A stretch of DNA of 64,000 nucleotides. Source: Roseiarcus sp963741405. GTDB lineage: Bacteria > Pseudomonadota > Alphaproteobacteria > Rhizobiales > Beijerinckiaceae. Below are positions 16,054 to 25,594 of the stretch, in pieces. The number at the start of each line of letters is the position of its first letter. Position 1 is the first letter of the stretch. The stretch lies in the NCBI GenBank assembly GCA_963741405.1, contig CAVUHX010000016.1:1-64000 (forward strand), given 5' to 3'. The translations under genes were made by a program, and so were the position numbers. The notes below the pieces were generated by a model that did no database searches, was not told where the DNA came from, and was given only the letters and a program-made list of their open reading frames with translations.

Positions 16054-18735
16054 TCAAGCCCAGTCGGCCAGGAACTTTTCCACGTCCGACGACGGCATGG
16101 GCCTGCTCAGGAGATATCCCTGGATCTCGTCGCAATTGTTCTCGCGCAGGAACGCCGCCTGCTCGGCCGTCTCGACCCCTTCGGCAATCACCTTGAGATT
16201 GAGCTTCTGGCCGAGCGAGATCACGGCCGTCGCCACCGCCATGTCGTCCTCGTCGCCGGGCAGTCCGCTGATAAACGTCTTGTCGATCTTCAGACGCGCC
16301 ACCGGAAAGGTCTTGAGCGCGCTCAAGCTCGAATATCCCGTGCCGAAGTCGTCGATCGACAGCTGCACGCCGAGCCGCTCCAGCTCCTCCATCGTCGCGA
16401 CCGCCTGATCGACGTCCCGCATGATCAGGCTTTCGGTGAGCTCGAGCTCGAGGAATTGCGCTTCGAGGCCGCTCCGGTTGAGCGCCCCTGCCACGATCGT
16501 GGTCAGCTGCCGCTCCCGGAATTGCCGCGCGGAGACGTTGACGCTCATGCGGATCGGCGGCAGGCCCCGATCGCGCCATTCCACCGCCTGGCGGCAGGCC
16601 TCGTTGATCACCCATTCGCCGATCGGCGCGATCAGTCCGGTTTCTTCGGCGAGCGGAATGAAGCGCGCCGGGGGAAGCATCCCGAGCTTTGGGTGATTCC
16701 AGCGGATGAGCGCTTCGACCGCGAACACGGCGCGCGTGCGCAGGTTGGCCTGGGGCTGGTAGTGCAAGACGAACTCGCCGCGCGCAATCGCGGCGCGCAA
16801 CTCTTCCTGCAGACGAAACCGTTCGTGGAATTTGGCGTTGAACTCCGGCTGGTAGAACTGGAAATTGTCGCGGCCGACCTCTTTCGCCCGGTACATGGCG
16901 GCGTCGGCGTTGACCAGCAGAGCGTCCGCGTCCTGGCCGTCGCTCGGATAGGTCGCCGCCCCGACGCTGCTCGTCACGCTCAACTGCCGTCCGTTGATCT
17001 CGACCGGCTCGGCGATTGCCGACTGAAGCTTGCGCACCGTCCCGACCACGCTTTCGGCGTCCTTCGACTGGTCGGAGAAGATCACCACGAACTCGTCGCC
17101 GCCGATGCGTACGACGGTGTCGGTCGCGCGGAGGGCGGCGACCATTCGTCCGGCGATCGATTTGAGCAGTTCGTCGCCGGCGTTGTGGCCGAGGCTGTCG
17201 TTGACGTACTTGAAATTGTCGATATCGACGAAGGCGACCGTCGCCCAACGGTCGTGCCGCTCAGCGACGAGGATCGCCCGCGTGAGGCGCTCTTTCAAGA
17301 GCGCGCGGTTCGGAAGCCCCGTCAGGGCGTCGTGAGTCGCCATGAACTGGATCCGGTCTTCCGCGAGCTTGCGCTCGATGGCGATGCCGGCGATCTTGGT
17401 GGCCGCGTCGATCAGGCGCAGTTCCGCCGCGCTGGGGCGTCGCACCGAGCCCGAATAAAGCGCGAACGTGCCGAGCACCTGCTCCTGATGCGAAACGATC
17501 GGGGTCGACCAGCAGGATCGGAGGCCGTGCTCGACTGCGAGCGCGCGATATTCGGTCCACCGTGCGTCGCGCATCACGTCGGCGACGATCACCGCTTCCC
17601 GGGTGAAGGCCGCCGTTCCGCACGAGCCGGCCCCGGGCCCGATACGCAATCCGTCCACGGCTTCGGCGTAGGCGGCGGGCAGGCTCGGCGCGGCGCCGTA
17701 ATGCAGGCGCAGGCCGGCTTCGTCGAGCAGCAGGATCGAGGCGGACACGCCGTCGAGCTGGGATTCGATGAGCTTCGCCAGGCGGTTGAGGACGTCGCTC
17801 AGCGGTGCGCTGGTCGCGATCATTTCGAGGATCTGCGCCTGGCCGTCGCGCAGCGTCTCCGCCAGCTTGCGCGCCGTGATGTCGCGCGAGATTCCCACGA
17901 GGCCGACGACCTGGCCGCTGTCGTCGCGCAGCGGCACCTTCGTCGAGGAGATCCAGACCTTCCGTCCGGCCGGATCGATGACGTATTCCTCGATGTCGAT
18001 GAGCGGCTGGCCCGTCTCGAGAATGCGCCGCTCGTCGGCGAGGTATTTTCCGGCGACGTCGGCCGGATGAAGCTCGAGGTCCGACCGGCCGATCAAATCG
18101 CCGGACGACACGAGTCCGATCTGGCGCGCCGTGGCGGCGTTGGCGATGACGAAACGGCTGGCGGCGTCCTTCACCCAGAGATTGTCGGGGACGAGGTCGA
18201 TCAGCTGCTGCAGCGAGATCCGTTCGGCGACGATCGCGCTGCGCTCGTGCAGCTCGGTCACGTCGTTGTGGGTCGATATCCACCCGCCTTCGGGCATCGG
18301 CTGGAGATGAACTTCGACCCGTCGTCCGCTCGGGAGCCGCGCACACCAGGCTCTCGACGCCTCGTCGACGCCCATCGAATTGCACAGGTCGATATAATCC
18401 TCGACCGCGCCGGGCCCGCTTCCGGACACGAACTGGCGTTCGGCAATGTCCCGCAGCGCCGCGCCAGGCATGACTTCGTGCGCGGCAAGGCCGTAGATCT
18501 CGGCGAAGCGCCTGTTGCTGCGGATCAGCCTGCCTTCGGGATCGAAGAAGGAAACGCCCTGTCTGACATTCTCGATTGCCGCCTCATAGCGCGCCGACCG
18601 CGCTTCAAGGGTCGCGATGACGGCAGTCTGCTCACGGACGATGATGTCCTGAGACTGGATCACGGCTCGGCTCAGCGCGATCAACCGTGGGTCGTCGTGA
18701 GCATCGGCCAACGCCGCGGGATGCCTGTTGTTCAA
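16054..18735 (-). CDS. PAS-PAS-GAF-GGDEF-EAL c-di-GMP protein
   Basis: An 893-residue soluble sensor-effector. PAS domains lie at about 50-165 and 175-290, a GAF domain at 300-455 (AGSCGTAAFTREAVIV), GGDEF at 465-625 and EAL at 640-893. The GGDEF motif (545-549) is intact and carries an inhibitory-site RxxD (RATD, 536-539) exactly five residues before it. The EAL motif is intact (VEALIRW), with DDFGTGYSSL, KIDKTFI and AEGVE. It therefore looks able both to synthesise, with product inhibition, and to degrade c-di-GMP. The N-terminus has no membrane helix. No operon partner. Confidence 0.95.
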   Translation of the reverse strand: MNNRHPAALADAHDDPRLIALSRAVIQSQDIIVREQTAVIATLEARSARYEAAIENVRQGVSFFDPEGRLIRSNRRFAEIYGLAAHEVMPGAALRDIAERQFVSGSGPGAVEDYIDLCNSMGVDEASRAWCARLPSGRRVEVHLQPMPEGGWISTHNDVTELHERSAIVAERISLQQLIDLVPDNLWVKDAASRFVIANAATARQIGLVSSGDLIGRSDLELHPADVAGKYLADERRILETGQPLIDIEEYVIDPAGRKVWISSTKVPLRDDSGQVVGLVGISRDITARKLAETLRDGQAQILEMIATSAPLSDVLNRLAKLIESQLDGVSASILLLDEAGLRLHYGAAPSLPAAYAEAVDGLRIGPGAGSCGTAAFTREAVIVADVMRDARWTEYRALAVEHGLRSCWSTPIVSHQEQVLGTFALYSGSVRRPSAAELRLIDAATKIAGIAIERKLAEDRIQFMATHDALTGLPNRALLKERLTRAILVAERHDRWATVAFVDIDNFKYVNDSLGHNAGDELLKSIAGRMVAALRATDTVVRIGGDEFVVIFSDQSKDAESVVGTVRKLQSAIAEPVEINGRQLSVTSSVGAATYPSDGQDADALLVNADAAMYRAKEVGRDNFQFYQPEFNAKFHERFRLQEELRAAIARGEFVLHYQPQANLRTRAVFAVEALIRWNHPKLGMLPPARFIPLAEETGLIAPIGEWVINEACRQAVEWRDRGLPPIRMSVNVSARQFRERQLTTIVAGALNRSGLEAQFLELELTESLIMRDVDQAVATMEELERLGVQLSIDDFGTGYSSLSALKTFPVARLKIDKTFISGLPGDEDDMAVATAVISLGQKLNLKVIAEGVETAEQAAFLRENNCDEIQGYLLSRPMPSSDVEKFLADWA

Positions 18736-19143
18736 GCGGAGCCCCGTTCTGAGTATTCAGAAACAGAGCGTAAGAGCACCGATTTAATCGAGCGTAAATC
18801 GGCAATTGATTGTTCCGAATTTCTATCGATATACGTTCGTTCTCCGAAATAGACTACCGCAACGTCAACGTTGAACCAAAGTTCAGAACTCCACGAGGAG
18901 GACCCGCTTCGGGCGTTTCAGCGCCGCGCCGACATGCGCCGCCCGCCGAACCGGCGCTGAGGCATGCCGAACCGCCCGACCCGGTCGATCGCCAAGGACA
19001 TCAGGTTATTGGCGGTGATGGGAGCCCGGCGAAGGCGCCTGCGCCGATCCTCTCGACGAACAGCAGCCCCCGCCACGACCGCCAAGGCGCCGACGAGTCC
19101 GCCGAAGGCGCGGTCCGGGTTCGACCGCACGTCCGTAAGCGTT
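18736..19143. other. intergenic region with no convincing gene
   Basis: Holds the promoter of the PAS-GGDEF-EAL gene: an AT-rich stretch at 18775-18850 with a short repeat GATTTAATC / TAAATC. From 18860 to 19143 frames are open on both strands, but none has a ribosome site or recognisable product. Confidence 0.45.
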
Positions 19144-19392
19144 TCAGCCCAGGGGAAAGCCCCGTTCGAACGGCCGCAGAAGGTCGAAGGCCGCCAGCCC
19201 CAGCGCGACAAAAAGCGCGACGAGCTTGATCTTGTCCCGGCCGGCGACTGGCGCGGCGGAAAACGCGAAAACGGCGATGGTCACGATCACCGCTCCCCCC
19301 AGTACTTTCCAGAACGGCGCATGGAAAAGGTCGTCGATCCGATCCGCGATCCAATCGGGAGCGAGCGATACGAGCGAGACGATCCTGTCCAT
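19144..19392 (-). CDS. small two-helix membrane protein
   Basis: An 82-residue protein with an amphipathic N-terminus (MDRIVSLVSLAPDWIADRID) and two hydrophobic helices, FWKVLGGAVIVTIAVFAFSA and LVALFVALGLAAFDLL, separated by a basic turn (GRDKIK). The ATG at 19392 follows AGGAAAGAG. I do not recognise the family. It is on the same strand as the ABM-like gene upstream with a 58-bp gap, so co-transcription is possible. Confidence 0.55.
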   Translation of the reverse strand: MDRIVSLVSLAPDWIADRIDDLFHAPFWKVLGGAVIVTIAVFAFSAAPVAGRDKIKLVALFVALGLAAFDLLRPFERGFPLG

Positions 19393-19450
19393 CGATCTCT
19401 TTCCTGCGTTCGAACTCTTATGACGCGGGACCGCTAAGCAACCGTTACTG

Positions 19451-19834
19451 TCATCGGTTGGACAGCGCTCCACGCAGCCCGATCCGCCCGCCGCGGACGT
19501 AGTTCACGCGATTTAGCGGCCAGGAATCCGTTCGGCAAGTCGCCTCGACGGGCCGGATGATCGTCTCCGGCGGCTTCGCCATGAGGGCGCCAAACTGCTT
19601 CACCGTCGCGGAGACGTTGCTCTGATGGAAGGCGACTGAGTCCCAACTCGGGAACAGCGCTTCGACGAAGAACGCCTTGGCCACGTCGTCGAAACCGAAG
19701 CACCAGCTCGTGGGGCCGTTCTCGGCCTTGCGGGCAGCGACAAGACGCGCGCATTCCTGCAGCAACCTCCGTGTTTCATCAATCTTGTCGGGGCGGGGCG
19801 TCAAAATGACGTGGTGATGCTGCTTTGCGACCAT
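19451..19834 (-). CDS. antibiotic biosynthesis monooxygenase (ABM)-like domain protein
   Basis: A 127-residue dimeric alpha-beta barrel protein. ABM-like features are the opening HHHVILTPRPDKIDETRRLL strand-helix, FGFDDVAKAFFVEALFPSWD and the HQSNVSATVKQFGALM helix. The ATG at 19834 has AAGGA eight bases upstream. The last 25 residues (NRVNYVRGGRIGLRG) extend beyond the usual domain. Family members act as small monooxygenases or haem/quinone-related proteins; no catalytic residue is conserved enough to tell. Confidence 0.65.
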   Translation of the reverse strand: MVAKQHHHVILTPRPDKIDETRRLLQECARLVAARKAENGPTSWCFGFDDVAKAFFVEALFPSWDSVAFHQSNVSATVKQFGALMAKPPETIIRPVEATCRTDSWPLNRVNYVRGGRIGLRGALSNR

Positions 19835-20157
19835 CTTGCGAATCCTTGGAGCTATGAGTTTCGCTCGGCCGAAAGCGCCCCAAATGTCCGCGCACGACCA
19901 TAATGTCGCGGCGGAGCGGGCAGAAGGCTTCCGCAAAGTCAAGGTCGTGCCGCGCGAGCCGCGCGATGAAGTGCGCACGTTCCGAGCGGTGTTTGAACGA
20001 AGGCATGAAATCGAGGGTGAGGCGTTGCCCGTGTGCTCCGGGGACGCTTGCGAAAGAAATGACTTCGCGTGTGGCGCCCGATGGCGCCCGTCGGCGAGTT
20101 GTGCTAGGAGGACTGACGGAGGAACTCGCCGCCAGCAGCCAGCCGACGGGGTTCCAT
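19835..20157. other. spacer without recognised gene
   Basis: A 323-bp divergent spacer between the ABM-like gene and the small gene at 20158. Open frames continue through it on both strands but show no motif. Promoters for both flanking genes are expected here. Confidence 0.4.
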
Positions 20158-20346
20158 ATGCAGCATTTCGATTCCGACAATCTGGAACAGATCCGGGACG
20201 CGGAGCCGGAGTCCTGGGCGACCGTGCATTCGAGCGATGTCGCGACGTTCAGCGAACTCGTGCGGCGCGGCTTTCATCTGATCGACATGAGCGGCGACGT
20301 CTGGGTCGTGCGCCGCGCGGGCGATCGTGATGGCCGGCCGGACTGA
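20158..20346 (+). CDS. small hypothetical protein
   Basis: A 62-residue acidic protein beginning MQHFDSDNLEQIRDAEPESW and containing FSELVRRGFHLIDMSGDVWV before a basic tail. The frame is open further upstream (another ATG near 20059), so a longer form is possible. A weak GACGGGG precedes the chosen ATG. I do not recognise a family. Confidence 0.4.
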   Translation: MQHFDSDNLEQIRDAEPESWATVHSSDVATFSELVRRGFHLIDMSGDVWVVRRAGDRDGRPD

Positions 20347-20702
20347 TTCGCCGCCGCGCAACGGTCGCGGGCGTCGATCTTCTGTTCGCTTGCGGCCGTC
20401 GGGGGGCGGCCGGAAAGCAACCATTCAGGTTGCATTTTCCTTGCCGATGTGTTAACGACGTAATCAGAGCCGGGGTGAACGGCGCAACCGGGACTTGGAC
20501 ACCGTGCCAACCGGAGGTCGGGATTTCCGCAACTCCCGTCCTTTGTCACGCCCGGCTCACCATTGCGATCCTGGACGTGAACAATCGTTCTCGGCTTCGG
20601 CTGCGACACTGAAAAAGGCGACGCTAAACGTGGTCGCAACCCGCTGAAATCGTTGGGGCTTGCCGCTAAAGCGGCGCTAAACCGCGGCGCGGGCCGCGGG
20701 GC
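20347..20702. other. spacer holding a dispersed repeat copy
   Basis: A 356-bp gap with no gene seen. Its right end carries the CGCTAAA-containing repeat listed separately, 15 bp beyond the ftsK stop codon. Confidence 0.5.
20617..20688. repeat. dispersed ~70-bp repeat, copy A
   Basis: Homologous to 52301-52372. Both begin GGCGACGCTAA and share CAACCCG-(C/T)-TGA. Both have three CGCTAA(A/G) motifs at identical spacing: here 20622, 20664 and 20675 (42 and 11 bases apart). It sits just downstream of the ftsK coding end. On the minus strand it reads as TTTAGCG repeated three times. Confidence 0.7.
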
Positions 20703-23238
20703 TCATTCCTCGCCCGGGTCCTCGAAGACGCCGCGGTCGCCCCCGTCGCCGATCAGGATCTCGCGTTTTCCCGCGTGGTTCGGCGGGCTGACGACGCCCT
20801 CCTTCTCCATCCGCTCGACCAGCGAGGCGGCTTTGTTGTAGCCGACCGACAGGCGGCGCTGGATATAGCTGGTCGACACCTTGCGGTCGCGAAGCACGAT
20901 GTTGACCGCGCGGTCGTAATAGTCGGCCAATTCCTCGGCGTCCATCGAGCCCGGCGCGGCGAGCGGGGCGTCATCCTCCGCCTCGTCCTCTTCCAGGATG
21001 GCGTGCAGATACTCGGGCTGGCCCTGCTTCTTGAGATGGGCCACAACCTTCTCGACCTCGTTGTCCGAGACGAAGGGGCCGTGCACGCGCGAGATGCGCC
21101 CGCCGCCCGCCATGTAGAGCATGTCGCCCTGACCGAGGAGCTGCTCCGCCCCCTGCTCGCCGAGGATCGTGCGACTGTCGATCTTGCTCGTCACCTGGAA
21201 GGAGACGCGGGTCGGGAAGTTCGCCTTGATCGTGCCGGTGATGACGTCGACCGACGGGCGCTGGGTCGCCATGATGAGATGAATACCGGCGGCGCGCGCC
21301 ATCTGGGCGAGCCGCTGGATCGCGCCCTCGATGTCCTTGCCGGCGACCATCATCAGGTCCGCCATCTCGTCGACGAGAACTACGATATAGGGCAGCTCCT
21401 CGAGCGCCAGTTCCTCGTGCTCGTAGATCGCCTCTCCCGTCTCGCGGTCGAAACCGGTCTGGACTGTGCGTGTGAGCGCCTCGTTCTTGGCGCGCGCCTC
21501 GGCGACGCGAGCGTTGAAGCCGTCGATGTTACGCACGCCGACCTTCGACATCTTGCGGTAGCGGTCCTCCATCTCGCGCACCGCCCATTTGAGCGCCACC
21601 ACCGCCTTCTTCGGGTCGGTGACGACCGGCGTGAGGAGGTGCGGGATCCCGTCATAAGCCGAGAGTTCGAGCATCTTCGGATCGACCATGATGAGCCGGC
21701 ACCGCTCGGGCTTCATCCGATAGACGAGGGAGAGGATCATGGTGTTGATCGCGACCGACTTGCCCGACCCGGTCGTGCCCGCAACCAGAAGATGAGGCAT
21801 GCGGGCGAGGTCGACGATGACCGGCTCGCCGCCGATCGTCTTGCCGAGCGCGATGGCGAGGCGATGCTTCGATTTCTCGAAGTCCTCGCTGGCGAGCAAT
21901 TCGCGTAGGTAGACGAGCTCGCGCCGCTGGTTCGGCAATTCGATGCCGATCGCATTGCGGCCCTGAACGACGGCGACGCGGGCGGACACCGCCGACATCG
22001 ACCGAGCGATGTCGTCCGCCAGCCCGATCACGCGCGACGACTTGATGCCCGGCGCGGGCTCGAGCTCGTACAGGGTGACGACCGGGCCCGGGCGAACGTT
22101 CATGATCTCCCCCTTGACGCCGAAATCGTCGAGCACGCCTTCGAGCAGACGGGCGTTCTGCTCGAGCGCGTCGGTCGAGATCTTGCCCGACGCCTTCTTC
22201 GGTTCGGCGAGCATCATGAGCGGGGGCATCACCCATTCGCCCCGGGGCGAGAAGGCGAATTTCAATTGGGCGTCGGCCACGGCGCGCGAGCCGGGCTTCA
22301 GCGGGCCGGCCGCCGCCGCGACGCGGGCGACGGGCGCAGCCGCGACAATGGACGGCGTCGCCTTTGGGCGGGGAGCGTAGGCAACGGGCTTTGTGAACTC
22401 GTCGTCGTCCGCCTTGAGCTCGAGCCATGGGGCGCGAGCGGCGGCCGGAGCCACCGCCTCTGGAGTGGACAATGCGGCTTTAGCTGACGTCGGGCGGCGG
22501 CGGAACATGCGCCGCACCATCGCCTTTATCGTCAGCGCCGCATGGATCACAGCGCCGATCGAGACCATGGCGAGGCCGGGATCGTCCTCGCCCTCTGCCT
22601 CGTCAAAGCGGGGCTCTGCAAGGGTCCGGGCATTCCTGGCGCCCCTCGGCGGTCCATTCTCCAAGCGCGTCCGACGGGCGAAGCCGACTCCGGTGGCGCC
22701 GGTCAGAGTGAGGATTGCGAGCGTCGCAAACCCAGCGCCGGCTCCCGCCATGCCCCAGCTCGCACCAGAAAACAGCCGGCGCGGCAGGGCGAGCAGGGCG
22801 TCCCCGACGACCCCGCCGAGGCCACTCGGCAGCGGCCAGCTTCCCGGGCGCGGGAAGGAGCGAGGCCAGGGCCGCGGCGGCCGCGACGCCGACAAGATAA
22901 AGGCCCGTTTTGAGTCGCAGCCCCTCGAGCCGCCGGTCGGTCACGAGTTTCCAGCCCCAGAAAGCGGGGGGCGCGAGCGCGGCGATGCAGGCGAGGCCGA
23001 GCAGTTGCATGGCGATGTCGGCAGCGATCGCGCCCGGCTTGCCCAACAGGTTGTGGACCGGCGCGTTCGTCGCATGGTTGAGGCTCGGATCGGCGACCGA
23101 CCAGGTCAGCAGCGCAAGCCCGAGCGCCAAGACACCACAAAGCGTGGAAGCGCCCGCGAGCTCCGCTGCGCGACGCTTCGGGAACTCGCGCACCGGGACC
23201 GGTAAGTAGTCGAAAACCGAGAACGTCGTCGTACGCAT
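20703..23238 (-). pseudogene. ftsK: DNA translocase FtsK, split by a 1-base frameshift
   Basis: FtsK pumps chromosomal DNA at the division septum and activates XerCD. The N-terminal 4-helix membrane domain is read from ATG 23238 (MRTTTFSVFDYLPVP, with helices around LCGVLALGLALLTWSVAD and ADIAMQLLGLACIAALAP) down to LLPAPG near 22850. The continuation SWPLPSGLGGVVGD, the linker and the motor lie in another frame. The motor is intact: Walker A GTTGSGKSVAINTM, Walker B YIVVLVDEMADLMM, LIMATQRPSVDVITGTIK, ILGEQGAEQLLGQGDMLYM and the gamma winged helix (TSYIQRRLSVGYNKAASLVE). Removing one base from the TTCCC run at 22841-22845 restores LLPAPG-SWPLPSG. FtsK is normally essential, so an assembly error is most likely. 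Confidence 0.93.
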
Positions 23239-23368
23239 GACAGATTCGCCCACTGGCGCCGCGCGTGCTCTCGCGCCGCGTCCATCTCACCCTAAGCAGA
23301 CCAGGTTAATGCGCGCCTAACCTTAACAGGCCGCAGCGGCTCCTGAGGTCCTTCGGCAGTGCTTACAC

Positions 23369-23395
23369 AAAAAAAGGACGCCTCGAAAGGCGTCC
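23369..23395 (-). terminator. intrinsic terminator of glnK-amtB
   Basis: On the minus strand a 7-bp stem GGACGCC/GGCGTCC with a six-base loop is followed by seven T. It lies 56 bases after the amtB stop codon. Confidence 0.85.
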
Positions 23396-23450
23396 AAGGT
23401 TGCGGGAGGAAACGAAGACCCGGCGGCGCGAAGGCCGCCGGGGGTGTTGG

Positions 23451-24977
23451 CTATTGAACGACCTCGCCGTGGAGGGCGTAGTCGAGGCCATCGCGCTCGA
23501 CGTCATCCGAGACACGCAGGCCGATGACGGCCTTGACGACGAACAAGATGATCGTCGTGACGACCGCGTCATAGACGATGACCGTGATGACGCCGATGCA
23601 CTGATTGACGACCTGTCCGGCGTTGCCTTCGATCAGGCCGGATGTGCCGCCGTACTGCTGGATGGCGAACACGCCGGTCAGGATCGCGCCGATCGCTCCG
23701 CCGACGCCATGGACGCCGAAGCAGTCCAGCGCGTCGTCGTAGCCGAAGGCATGTTTCAGGGCGGTCGCGCCGAGGTAGCAGCCGACGCCGCAGGCGACGC
23801 CGATCACCATGGCGCCGACTGGGCCGACGAAGCCGGACGCAGGCGTAATGGCGACGAGACCGGCGACGGCTCCCGAGGCGATCCCGATGACGGTTGGCTT
23901 GCCGCGGTGCATCCACTCGACGAACATCCAGGTCAGGGCCGCGACCGCAGTCGCAATCTGGGTGACTGTCATCGCCATGCCTGCCTGCACGCCTGCGCTG
24001 ACAGCGGAGCCGGCGTTGAAGCCGAACCAGCCGACCCACAGGAGGCCTGCGCCGATGAAGGTCAGGACCATGTTGTGGCCGGGGCCGGTGTCACGCCGCT
24101 TGCCGAGCATGATGGCCGCCACGAGACCAGCGACGCCCGCGTTGATGTGCACGACCGTGCCGCCGGCGAAGTCGAGAACCTTGACCCAGGCGTCGGAATT
24201 GGTCGAGTTGAAGATGCCGTCAGGCCCCCACAGCCAATGGGCGACCGGCGCATAGACGAAGATCGCCCACAGCCCGATGAACCACAGCATGGCCGAGAAC
24301 TTCATGCGCTCCGCGAACGCGCCAGCGATCAGGGCCGGCGTGATGATCGCGAAGGTCATCTGGAAGCACATGTAGACCAACTCGGGGATCGTCGGCGCGA
24401 GCGGGTTCGGATTGCCGATGCCGCCGCTGTTGATGTCGCTGAGGATGTTTTGCAGGAACGCCCGGCTCAGTCCGCCGACGAACGGCGTGCCGCCCGTGAA
24501 CGCTAACGAATAGGTCAGGACCGCGAAGATCACCGTGACCAACGCTGTGATGGCGAAAGAGGTCATGACGGTGTCGCCGACGTTCTTCTTGCGCACCATG
24601 CCGCCGTAGAAGAGCCCGAGGCCCGGGATCGTCATCATCAGAACGAGGGCCACGGATGTGAGCATCCAGGCCGTGTCGCCGCTGCTCGGCGTGCAGTTCG
24701 TCAGCACCGCGGGAACGGCGGGAACCGCGGCGTACTTGTCTGTCTCCGGAATGGCCGCCGAACCGAGTGCGCAGGCGGGAGTGGATGGCGGCGCAGGCTT
24801 GGCCGCCGCGGGAGCTGCGGCCGCTGCGGGAGCCGCAGCAGCCGGCGCGGCCGCGCCGGGAGCGTCGGTCGCCGGAGCGGCCGTCTGGGCGTAAGTGGCT
24901 ACGGGCGCGGCGAATCCGACGAAGGCGGCTATCGCCAACGCCGGAGCGAGCCCGGTTATCAGTCTTGTCAGTTTCAT
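23451..24977 (-). CDS. amtB: ammonium transporter
   Basis: A 508-residue Amt-family channel for ammonium uptake. The first 30 residues look like a signal peptide (ITGLAPALAIAAFVGFAAP), then comes an Ala/Pro-rich linker to about residue 70. Eleven membrane helices follow. Family motifs: GLGLFYGGMVRKKNVGDT, FAERMKFSAMLWFIGLWAI, YAPVAHWLWG, AGGTVVHINAGVAGL, GFNAGSAV and the pore-His region DCFGVHGVGGAIG. The glnK gene lies 39 bp upstream on the same strand, the classic glnK-amtB pair, so nitrogen control by NtrC/RpoN is expected. Confidence 0.97.
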   Translation of the reverse strand: MKLTRLITGLAPALAIAAFVGFAAPVATYAQTAAPATDAPGAAAPAAAAPAAAAAPAAAKPAPPSTPACALGSAAIPETDKYAAVPAVPAVLTNCTPSSGDTAWMLTSVALVLMMTIPGLGLFYGGMVRKKNVGDTVMTSFAITALVTVIFAVLTYSLAFTGGTPFVGGLSRAFLQNILSDINSGGIGNPNPLAPTIPELVYMCFQMTFAIITPALIAGAFAERMKFSAMLWFIGLWAIFVYAPVAHWLWGPDGIFNSTNSDAWVKVLDFAGGTVVHINAGVAGLVAAIMLGKRRDTGPGHNMVLTFIGAGLLWVGWFGFNAGSAVSAGVQAGMAMTVTQIATAVAALTWMFVEWMHRGKPTVIGIASGAVAGLVAITPASGFVGPVGAMVIGVACGVGCYLGATALKHAFGYDDALDCFGVHGVGGAIGAILTGVFAIQQYGGTSGLIEGNAGQVVNQCIGVITVIVYDAVVTTIILFVVKAVIGLRVSDDVERDGLDYALHGEVVQ

Positions 24978-25016
24978 TGTTGGGAACTCCGATATGGAAT
25001 GGGGAGGGGCCGCGTT

Positions 25017-25355
25017 TCAGAGCGCGTCCTTGTCCTTCTCGCCCGTGCGGATCCGCACCGCCGAGTCGAGGCTGTAGACGAAGATTTTTCCATCGCCGAT
25101 CTGGCCCGTGCGGGCCGCCGCCATGATCGCATCGACCACCTTGTCGGCCACGTCGGCGTTGACCGCGACTTCGATCTTGAGCTTGGGCAGGAAACTCACC
25201 GCGTATTCCGCGCCGCGATAGATTTCCGTATGCCCCTTCTGCCGGCCGTATCCCTTAACTTCCGTAACCGTGAGGCCGTGCACGCCGATGGCGGTCAGCG
25301 CGTCGCGCACCTCCTCCAGCTTGAACGGCTTTATGATCGCCATGACAATTTTCAT
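25017..25355 (-). CDS. glnK: PII nitrogen regulatory protein GlnK
   Basis: A 112-residue PII signal protein that senses 2-oxoglutarate/ATP/ADP and blocks AmtB. It starts MKIVMAIIKPFKLEEVRDAL; the T-loop GYGRQKGHTEIYRGAEYAV carries uridylylation Tyr51. The C-terminal ATP-contact motif GDGKIFVYSLDSAVRIRTGE is intact. It is followed by amtB and preceded by a sigma-54 promoter at 25453-25467, giving a leader of about 85 nt. Confidence 0.97.
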   Translation of the reverse strand: MKIVMAIIKPFKLEEVRDALTAIGVHGLTVTEVKGYGRQKGHTEIYRGAEYAVSFLPKLKIEVAVNADVADKVVDAIMAAARTGQIGDGKIFVYSLDSAVRIRTGEKDKDAL

Positions 25356-25452
25356 TGGCCTCGCCCCAATTTGACCGGGCCGGCTCCATAAGAACCGGGC
25401 CCCTGTCTGCGGTGAAGTCGGAACGCGGACACGCTCCGCCGCATGCCGTCTT

Positions 25453-25467
25453 ACAAGGGGCGTGCCA
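25453..25467 (-). promoter_or_regulatory. sigma-54 (RpoN) promoter of glnK-amtB
   Basis: The minus strand reads TGGCACG-CCCC-TTGT, matching the -24/-12 consensus TGGCACG-N4-TTGC at all but one base. It faces glnK. I could not find a clean NtrC dyad upstream. Confidence 0.75.
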
Positions 25468-25594
25468 TCCCGAACGATGCGCCCGATCGGCCTGATAATG
25501 GGCTGTTTTCTGGTTGCGTCGCACGGGTGGTGGACCGCCCCGCGGCGCCTTCGGGCGAAATGAGTAAGAAATAGGCGCCTAACAAGAAGCCGTC

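Noticed and set aside
16456..18852. 798-codon frame on the plus strand
   Set aside because: Mirror of the PAS-GGDEF-EAL gene caused by GC-rich third positions; no domain.
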